Shown piece after piece: positions 5,768 through 10,862 of a stretch of DNA of 10,862 bases. This DNA is from Betaproteobacteria bacterium (lineage in GTDB: Bacteria > Pseudomonadota > Gammaproteobacteria > Burkholderiales > Eutrophovitaceae): positions 1-10,862 of the forward strand of contig QXZO01000218.1 of NCBI GenBank assembly GCA_009886305.1, in the 5' to 3' direction. A model generated the notes under the pieces. It saw only the letters and a program-made list of their open reading frames with translations, made no database searches and had not been told where the DNA came from. The number at the start of each line of letters is the position of its first letter. Position 1 is the stretch's first letter. Made by a program: the position numbers and the translations under genes.

Positions 5768-6367
5768 TTATCGATCAAATGCCCTGAATAAAGCCTCGTC
5801 GTTGATTATTGCGGAAAGAGCTTGTGTAACTGCCTCATTGACCATATTTTCACTGTTTCTAGACGATGATATGCTTCCCATCTTTTTTTCGGTTTCGACT
5901 TTATATCTTTTGGAATACTTTTTATTTTCATTAACAATAGAAGCCACAATTTCTAAATCCAAGGTAGTCACATACCCGAATCGCTGGGTTTTTAAGGAGC
6001 TAAGTTGGAGTTTTTGCAAATCTATAATTAATTTTGGCAAGTCGGGATTCGAGACTTTCACTGGAATGAGTCCCCTGTATTCTAGTGCTGGCAGTATTTT
6101 TGCCTTCAACGCGCTTGTTACGTCTCCCTTGAGTGTGATATCAAAACGCGCGGAATCGTCACCGGTAGAACCCAAAACGTCACTTGGTCGAGAGTCTTTT
6201 ACTGTCACAACAACTGATGGCTGCTTGGTTTTGTAAAAGTTTGTGTCTGTCGGACCGATAACATCTGGAGCGAGATCGATAAACTGTGGCCCGTAGGCGC
6301 AGCTTGAAAGTATGATGACCAAAAAAGAAAGTGCAAGGTGTGAGCATTGTTTTTTAGGGCTATGCAT
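5768..6367 (-). CDS. yajG: YajG-family outer-membrane lipoprotein
   Basis: A 199-residue lipoprotein that resembles the YajG family, whose function is not established. The N-terminus has positive charges (HSPKKQ), a hydrophobic stretch, and the lipobox LSSC with Cys23 as the lipidated residue. Alanine at +2 predicts sorting to the outer membrane. The mature part contains [16 protein letters not shown], a segment with [22 protein letters not shown], and a strand-rich C-terminal half. Length is close to the E. coli protein. AGGAGA lies seven bases before the ATG. It begins 31 bases after the ubiG stop on the same strand, so the two probably share an mRNA. The family call rests on the lipobox, length and general pattern and is less certain than the lipoprotein call itself. 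Confidence 0.72.
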   Translation of the reverse strand: MHSPKKQCSHLALSFLVIILSSCAYGPQFIDLAPDVIGPTDTNFYKTKQPSVVVTVKDSRPSDVLGSTGDDSARFDITLKGDVTSALKAKILPALEYRGLIPVKVSNPDLPKLIIDLQKLQLSSLKTQRFGYVTTLDLEIVASIVNENKKYSKRYKVETEKKMGSISSSRNSENMVNEAVTQALSAIINDEALFRAFDR

Positions 6368-6398
6368 GGTCCGATCTCCTATTGGTAGCTGCTACAAT

Positions 6399-7100
6399 CT
6401 ATGTTGATTTCCGGGTGACGAGAATATAGTTAACATCCAGTTGATTGTTAAGTGAATAAACCCGCGTTATTGGGTTATACCCCATCCCCTTTGTTTTTTC
6501 TACCTCTAGTCCTGATTCTCGTGCCATTTTAGCCAACGTTGAAGGCTTGATAAATTTTTTGTATTCATGAGTGCCTTTTGGTAGCAGCCGTAAAATGTGT
6601 TCTGCGCCAACTATGGCGAATAAAAACGCCTTCGGTGTCTTAGAGATCGTCGAAAATACGACTCGTCCGCCTGGCTTGACTAATTCAGCGCAAGCACGCA
6701 CCACGCTGCTCGGGTCGGGGACATGCTCCAACATTTCCATGCAAGTAACGACATCAAACTTGCCTTCGTGATGAATTGCAAAGTCCTCAGCGGATGACTT
6801 TTTGTAATTTATGTTCAGTTGGCTCTCATGTAAGTGAAGTTTCGCTACACTCAGACCTTTCTCTGCCATGTCTATTCCTGTTACACGAGCGCCTTTAGTT
6901 GCCAGCCCTTCAGCGAGTATCCCTCCGCCGCAGCCTACATCTAAGACTTCTTTATCATGCAAGCTCATCAATGACTCGATGTAATTGACTCGAAGTGGGT
7001 TGATTTGATGTAGAGGGCGAAATTCGCTATCCGGATCCCACCATCGATGAGCTAGTGCTTCAAATTTCTTTATTTCCGAAGGGTCGATGTTTGTTGTCAT
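6399..7100 (-). CDS. ubiG: Ubiquinone biosynthesis O-methyltransferase UbiG
   Basis: A 233-residue SAM-dependent methyltransferase that carries out both O-methylations of the ubiquinone ring (EC 2.1.1.222 and 2.1.1.64) on the inner face of the cytoplasmic membrane. The N-terminus FEALAHRWWDPDSEFRPLHQINP is the UbiG signature. SAM-binding motif I is VLDVGCGGG (52-60), the ribose-binding acid is Asp77 (GIDMAE), then FDVVTCMEMLEHVPDP (115-130) and LVKPGGRVVFSTI (140-152). The segment RLLPKGTHEYKKFIKPSTL (171-189) matches the lipid-contacting insert described for E. coli UbiG. Length is normal. It diverges from gyrA across 273 bases, as in many gammaproteobacteria, and precedes the lipoprotein gene by 31 bases. 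Ribosome binding is weak (GGA nine bases upstream of the ATG). Confidence 0.95.
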   Translation of the reverse strand: MTTNIDPSEIKKFEALAHRWWDPDSEFRPLHQINPLRVNYIESLMSLHDKEVLDVGCGGGILAEGLATKGARVTGIDMAEKGLSVAKLHLHESQLNINYKKSSAEDFAIHHEGKFDVVTCMEMLEHVPDPSSVVRACAELVKPGGRVVFSTISKTPKAFLFAIVGAEHILRLLPKGTHEYKKFIKPSTLAKMARESGLEVEKTKGMGYNPITRVYSLNNQLDVNYILVTRKST

Positions 7101-7373
7101 TTTTTTGAATCCATTTGCGAGTTTAACTGTCGTTTTTAGTATGTTATCGGCTCTAGACGTTGAATGGGTAGGAGTTGAGAATTTTTTAACTAAATTTTTA
7201 CTTTATTCATCTCATAGAAGTCTACAAACTAGTCCTCAAGAGGTCCTCGGGTGTGATATCCTTATAGGTTAATAATAATGGGATCAAGCAGCTCTAAAAC
7301 GCGCATTCCGACCGTTGATTTCTGGCTTGATTCAGCTTGGCACTTTTGAGCCTAATTTGTTAAGAAAGTTCGC
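7101..7373. other. Divergent ubiG/gyrA control region
   Basis: These 273 bases must hold the promoters of both ubiG and gyrA, and I see no gene in them. Visible structures are a nested pair of short palindromes, CCTC-AA-GAGG (7234-7243) and GAGG-T-CCTC (7240-7248), and a distant inverted pair ATCAAGC (7283-7289) with GCTTGAT (7325-7331). The stretch 7262-7280 is very AT-rich and may include a gyrA -10, but no convincing -35 pairs with it. The gyrA ribosome site is only AAGAAAG. Confidence 0.4.
7175..7202 (+). promoter_or_regulatory. Tentative promoter toward gyrA
   Basis: TTGAGA (7175-7180) and TTTACT (7197-7202) are 16 bases apart, with 5 of 6 and 4 of 6 consensus matches. The leader to gyrA would be about 165 bases. 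The region is AT-rich enough that chance matches are likely. Confidence 0.25.
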
Positions 7374-9965
7374 ATGGATCAATTTGCAAAAGAGACTTTG
7401 CCGATCAGTTTAGAAGAGGAAATGCGCAGTTCCTATTTGGATTATGCAATGAGCGTGATCGTAGGGCGTGCGTTACCAGATGTTAGAGATGGGCTGAAGC
7501 CAGTTCACCGCAGAATTCTCTATGCCATGCACGAGGCTAATAACCAGTGGAATCGTCCTTACGTAAAGTGCGCGAGGGTCGTTGGTGAGGTTATGGGTAA
7601 GTATCATCCCCATGGAGATAGTGCGATTTACGATACGCTAGTTCGAATGGCCCAAGATTTTAGCCTACGGTACACGCTTATTGATGGACAAGGAAATTTC
7701 GGCTCCGTTGATGGCGATAATGCAGCAGCCATGCGATACACAGAGTGCCGACTTCAGAAGCTAGCGGGAGAAATTCTCGCTGATTTAGACAAAGAAACGG
7801 TCGATTATGGGCCGAACTATGATGGTAAAGAGCTCGAACCCCTCGTTATGCCATCAAAGATCCCAAATTTACTGGTTAATGGCTCGTCTGGGATCGCAGT
7901 GGGAATGGCGACAAATATACCGCCGCACAATCTATGTGAGGTCATCGATGCGTGTCTTGCATTAATCGATAATTCCAATATTAGCGTTGAGGAACTCATG
8001 GATATTGTGCCGGCTCCAGATTTTCCAACCAAAGGAATAATCTACGGTACTGTTGGAATTAAAGAGGCTTACCGAACCGGACGTGGGCGGGTACTAATGC
8101 GCGCCAAAACACATATTGAAGACGTCGACGGGGCCGGAGGGCGCCAAGCCATCATCATCGATGAGCTGCCATATCAGGTTAATAAGTCTTCACTGCTTAT
8201 TCGAATTGGAGAATTAGTTAGGGATAAGAGGCTTGAAGGTGTTTCGCCCTCAGGCATCAGAGATGAGTCAGATAAGTCGGGCATGCGTGTCGTGCTAGAG
8301 CTTAAACGCGGCGAAATAGCGGAGGTGGTCCTCAATAATTTATTTAAGGATACGCAACTACAGGACTCGTTTGGGATGAATATGGTGGCCTTGGTCGATG
8401 GTCAGCCTAAATTACTTAACCTCAAAGACTTCATTGAGGAATTTGTTCGTCACCGCAAAGAGGTCGTAACGCGGCGCACGGCTTTTGAATTACGTAAGGC
8501 GCGACAAAGAGCGCATATTTTAGAGGGTTTAGCTGTGGCCCTCTCTAACGTCGACGAGATTGTAGCCTTAATCAAGTCTATGCCTACGCCTCCAGAAGCT
8601 AAGGCGGCTCTCATTGAGCGTGTGTGGCGCTCAAAACTTGTTGAAGAACTTTTAGCGCGAGGGCTTGGGGAAGATGTGGACCTATTAGATCCGTTTGGCT
8701 TGAAAGATGATGGATATCATTTGTCTGAGACTCAAGCTCAACGAATTTTAGAGATGCAGCTTCAACGGCTCACTGGTTTGGAGCAACAGAAAATCGAGCA
8801 AGAATACCGAGATGTGATCGATACAATCGTTGATTTGGAGGATATTCTTAGGAATACCCACCGTGTGAAGGAAATCATCAAAGAAGAATTAGGTCAATCG
8901 AAACTTGATTTTGGAGATGAGAGAAGGAGTGTGATTGAGGCAAACGCTCAAGATATTTCCTTGGAAGATCTTATAACGCCCGAAGACGTGGTGGTTACCT
9001 TATCGCATACGGGCTACGTAAAGTCACAACCGTTGAGTGATTATCAGGCCCAACGGCGTGGTGGACGAGGCAGGCAAGCAACGAAGACAAAAGAGGATGA
9101 TTTTGTCGATAACTTATTTGTTGCGCATACGCATGACTATATTTTGTGTTTTTCAGATCTAGGCCGTATGTATTGGCTGAAGGTCTACGAGGTGCCTCAG
9201 GCAAGTCGCGCGAGTCGTGGTAAACCAATAGTGAATCTTCTGCAATTGGCCGAAGGTGAAAAGATTACGGCGATCTTGCCAGTCAAAGAATTTGACGATG
9301 ATCATTTTGTCTTTATGGCAACGAGTAGAGGTGTCGTTAAGAAAACACCTCTGTCGCATTTCTCTCGCCCAAGACTGATGGGTATCATTGCCGTTGACCT
9401 TGAGGAAAACGACCATCTAATCGGTGTATCGATTACTCACGGGTCACATGACATTATGTTGTTTTCGGACGGTGGCAAGGCTGTTCGATTTGCCGAGAAT
9501 CATGTCCGCGCAATGGGCAGAACTGCTAGAGGTGTTCGTGGCATGCGTTTGCCAGATAAAGACACGCTTATTTCCCTGGTTGTTGTCGATGATGAGAATC
9601 AAAGTGTATTGACTGCAACCGAAAATGGCTATGGGAAGCGTACTAAAGTCTTGGAGTATACGAGGCACGGCCGAGGTACGAAAGGGATGACTGCAATACA
9701 AACGAGTGAGCGAAATGGTCGAGTGGTTTCTGCGAAGTTAGTCTCCGAGAAGGATGAGACAATGCTGATAACCACTGGTGGGGTCTTGATACGCAGCTCT
9801 GTCAGCGAGATACGTGAAATGGGGCGCGCGACGCAAGGGGTACGTCTCATTAATCTGGGTGCCGATGAAAAATTAGCTGGCTTAGTAAAAGTTGAGGAGC
9901 AGGTTGGAGTCGAAGGACAAGTCGAAGTTGAGGGACAGGTCGACGAAGAGGGCTCTACTGAATAA
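7374..9965 (+). CDS. gyrA: DNA gyrase subunit A
   Basis: The 863-residue cutting and rejoining subunit of DNA gyrase (EC 5.6.2.2), which with GyrB introduces negative supercoils. The N-terminal domain ([19 protein letters not shown], then [20 protein letters not shown]) holds the active pair Arg121-Tyr122 in AAMRYTECR; the tyrosine forms the covalent DNA link. Numbering coincides with E. coli: in [10 protein letters not shown], Ser83 and Asp87 are the unmutated quinolone-sensitive residues. The GyrA box QRRGGRG (560-566) confirms gyrase rather than topoisomerase IV and opens the beta-pinwheel C-terminal domain. The last 24 residues form an acidic Val/Glu/Gly/Gln tail made of tandem repeats. 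Length is near the E. coli 875. The ATG is fixed by the conserved N-terminus although its ribosome site is weak. serC follows after 69 bases without a clear terminator, so partial co-transcription is possible. Confidence 0.98.
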   Translation: MDQFAKETLPISLEEEMRSSYLDYAMSVIVGRALPDVRDGLKPVHRRILYAMHEANNQWNRPYVKCARVVGEVMGKYHPHGDSAIYDTLVRMAQDFSLRYTLIDGQGNFGSVDGDNAAAMRYTECRLQKLAGEILADLDKETVDYGPNYDGKELEPLVMPSKIPNLLVNGSSGIAVGMATNIPPHNLCEVIDACLALIDNSNISVEELMDIVPAPDFPTKGIIYGTVGIKEAYRTGRGRVLMRAKTHIEDVDGAGGRQAIIIDELPYQVNKSSLLIRIGELVRDKRLEGVSPSGIRDESDKSGMRVVLELKRGEIAEVVLNNLFKDTQLQDSFGMNMVALVDGQPKLLNLKDFIEEFVRHRKEVVTRRTAFELRKARQRAHILEGLAVALSNVDEIVALIKSMPTPPEAKAALIERVWRSKLVEELLARGLGEDVDLLDPFGLKDDGYHLSETQAQRILEMQLQRLTGLEQQKIEQEYRDVIDTIVDLEDILRNTHRVKEIIKEELGQSKLDFGDERRSVIEANAQDISLEDLITPEDVVVTLSHTGYVKSQPLSDYQAQRRGGRGRQATKTKEDDFVDNLFVAHTHDYILCFSDLGRMYWLKVYEVPQASRASRGKPIVNLLQLAEGEKITAILPVKEFDDDHFVFMATSRGVVKKTPLSHFSRPRLMGIIAVDLEENDHLIGVSITHGSHDIMLFSDGGKAVRFAENHVRAMGRTARGVRGMRLPDKDTLISLVVVDDENQSVLTATENGYGKRTKVLEYTRHGRGTKGMTAIQTSERNGRVVSAKLVSEKDETMLITTGGVLIRSSVSEIREMGRATQGVRLINLGADEKLAGLVKVEEQVGVEGQVEVEGQVDEEGSTE
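9891..9944 (+). repeat. Three 18-base tandem units encoding the GyrA acidic tail
   Basis: Three consecutive in-frame 18-base units encode [12 protein letters not shown] and VEGQVD, followed by a partial unit (EEG). The units differ at synonymous and some non-synonymous sites, so the array is not very recent. It lies wholly after the beta-pinwheel domain. Confidence 0.75.
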
Positions 9966-10034
9966 GCTTTTATCTATGTTGTGCCAGGGGCTGCTTGCGT
10001 TTTCTTTATTTAAAATTAATGTTTGAGGTTTGGT

Positions 10035-10862
10035 GTGAGTACGATATATAACTTTAGTGCTGGTCCAGCTGTCCTACCGAAAGCGGTGTTACAGCAAGCT
10101 CAGGAGGAAATGCTTGAGTGGTCTGGATCTGGAATGTCCGTGACAGAAATGAGTCATCGAAGTAAAGAGTTTCTTAGTATTGCTGAGGATGCAGAGCGAA
10201 CACTGACTTCACTTCTTGAGTTAAGTGATGAGTATCAAGTGTTATTTTTGCAAGGCGGTGCTTCAACTCAGTTCTCCACTATACCAATGAACTTGCTCGC
10301 AGATTCCCGGGAAGCCGATTATGTCTGCACTGGCCAGTGGTCGAAAAAAGCGATCAAAGAGGGTAAAAAAATTGGTTCGATTCATGTCGCAGCTACGTCG
10401 GAGGACAGTAACTTTTCAGATATTCCCTCTTACGATTCATGGGATTTACGTTCAGAGTCTAGTTATATTCATATCACTTCTAACGAGACGATTGGTGGGG
10501 TGGAGTTTCATGATTATCCCTTCAACCTGCCCGCACCTTTAGTAGCTGATATGTCATCACACATTTTATCCCGACCACTTGATGTGTCTCAATTTGGCCT
10601 TATTTATGCTGGTGCGCAGAAGAATATAGGTCCTGCTGGCCTCACAATCACTATTATCCGTAAGGATTTATTAAGTCGTGTTCCTACGGATTTGCCATCG
10701 ATGTTTAGTTATGCCGTTCAGGCGGATAGTCAGTCAATGTTTAATACTCCTCCAACATACGCCATATACATGGCTGGGTTAGTGTTTAAGTGGCTTAGTG
10801 ACCAAGGTGGACTATCTTCAATTGAACAAAAGAACATCAAAAAATCAAATATGATTTATGAC
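10035..10862 (+). CDS. serC: Phosphoserine aminotransferase (3' end outside the window)
   Basis: The first 276 residues of a PLP-dependent enzyme (EC 2.6.1.52) that makes 3-phosphoserine for serine synthesis and acts in the DXP-dependent pyridoxal phosphate route in gammaproteobacteria. The family usually has about 360 residues, so roughly 85 are missing. Visible signatures are the N-terminus YNFSAGPAVLP, GSGMSVTEMSHRSKEF (31-46), FLQGGASTQF (71-80) at the phosphate-binding loop, HITSNETIGGVEF (146-158), the acidic PLP contact in LVADMSSHILSRP (Asp172), and the Schiff-base Lys196 in YAGAQKNIGPAG. Translation starts at a GTG with GAGG seven bases upstream; the ATG at 10019 is out of frame. It follows gyrA by 69 bases, an order common in proteobacteria. 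Confidence 0.96.
   Translation, partial: MSTIYNFSAGPAVLPKAVLQQAQEEMLEWSGSGMSVTEMSHRSKEFLSIAEDAERTLTSLLELSDEYQVLFLQGGASTQFSTIPMNLLADSREADYVCTGQWSKKAIKEGKKIGSIHVAATSEDSNFSDIPSYDSWDLRSESSYIHITSNETIGGVEFHDYPFNLPAPLVADMSSHILSRPLDVSQFGLIYAGAQKNIGPAGLTITIIRKDLLSRVPTDLPSMFSYAVQADSQSMFNTPPTYAIYMAGLVFKWLSDQGGLSSIEQKNIKKSNMIYD

Noticed and set aside
5712..6236. 174-residue open frame on the + strand
   Set aside because: It is the antisense shadow of the lipoprotein gene, which has a signal peptide, lipobox and proper ribosome binding site on the other strand.
7326..7363. TTGGCA near 7337 as the -35 of a promoter just before gyrA
   Set aside because: The hexamer at 17 bases spacing (TTAAGA) is a poor -10 and would put the start almost on the gyrA ATG.
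7817..8032. Minus-strand open frame within gyrA, and similar ones between 8995 and 9850
   Set aside because: They are antisense shadows of the gyrA coding sequence without motifs or ribosome binding sites.
10321..10542. 73-residue open frame on the + strand
   Set aside because: It is out of frame inside serC, which is continuous and carries clear enzyme motifs here.

Overview
The window looks like the chromosome of a gammaproteobacterium, or at least of a beta/gamma-type proteobacterium. The main reason is the core block on the right: ubiG transcribed away from gyrA, with serC following gyrA. That arrangement is familiar from this group. A YajG-type lipoprotein, a Zur-type regulator, GyrA residues that fall on E. 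coli numbering (Ser83, Asp87, Tyr122) and a tmRNA with an ANDE...LAA tag agree with it. No insertion sequence, phage gene, tRNA or CRISPR array is visible. Base composition looks moderate and even by eye; it was not computed.

Left part (1-4533, all + strand). The window opens inside the 3' end of a TonB-C-like gene. It is followed by a proline iminopeptidase (pip), a membrane histidine kinase whose start overlaps the pip stop, and a LuxR/NarL-type response regulator. After a 154-base gap comes a 23-codon gene that encodes a textbook PqqA, the peptide precursor of the redox cofactor PQQ. It has its own likely promoter, a strong Shine-Dalgarno sequence and a strong Rho-independent terminator, so it appears to be a single-gene transcript. 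None of pqqB, pqqC, pqqD or pqqE lies in the window. A di-heme cytochrome b561 follows from its own likely promoter. The arrangement of sensor kinase, regulator, solitary pqqA and membrane cytochrome suggests a small module tied to PQQ-dependent periplasmic oxidation. The functional link is inferred, not shown.

Middle part (4534-7100, all - strand). From right to left: ubiG (ubiquinone methyltransferase), a YajG-like lipoprotein 31 bases behind it, the tmRNA gene ssrA (with CCA encoded, a G3-U70 alanine identity pair and tag ANDERYSLAA), and zur, whose product is a zinc-sensing Fur-family repressor with its metal ligands intact.

Right part (7101-10862, + strand). A 273-base divergent intergenic region separates ubiG from gyrA. 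GyrA is complete and carries wild-type residues at the quinolone-sensitive positions. Its acidic C-terminal tail is built from an 18-base, 6-residue tandem repeat. serC (phosphoserine aminotransferase) follows after 69 bases and is cut by the window edge.

The most noteworthy item is the solitary pqqA, which is far too short for ordinary gene calling, and its position directly behind a two-component system.
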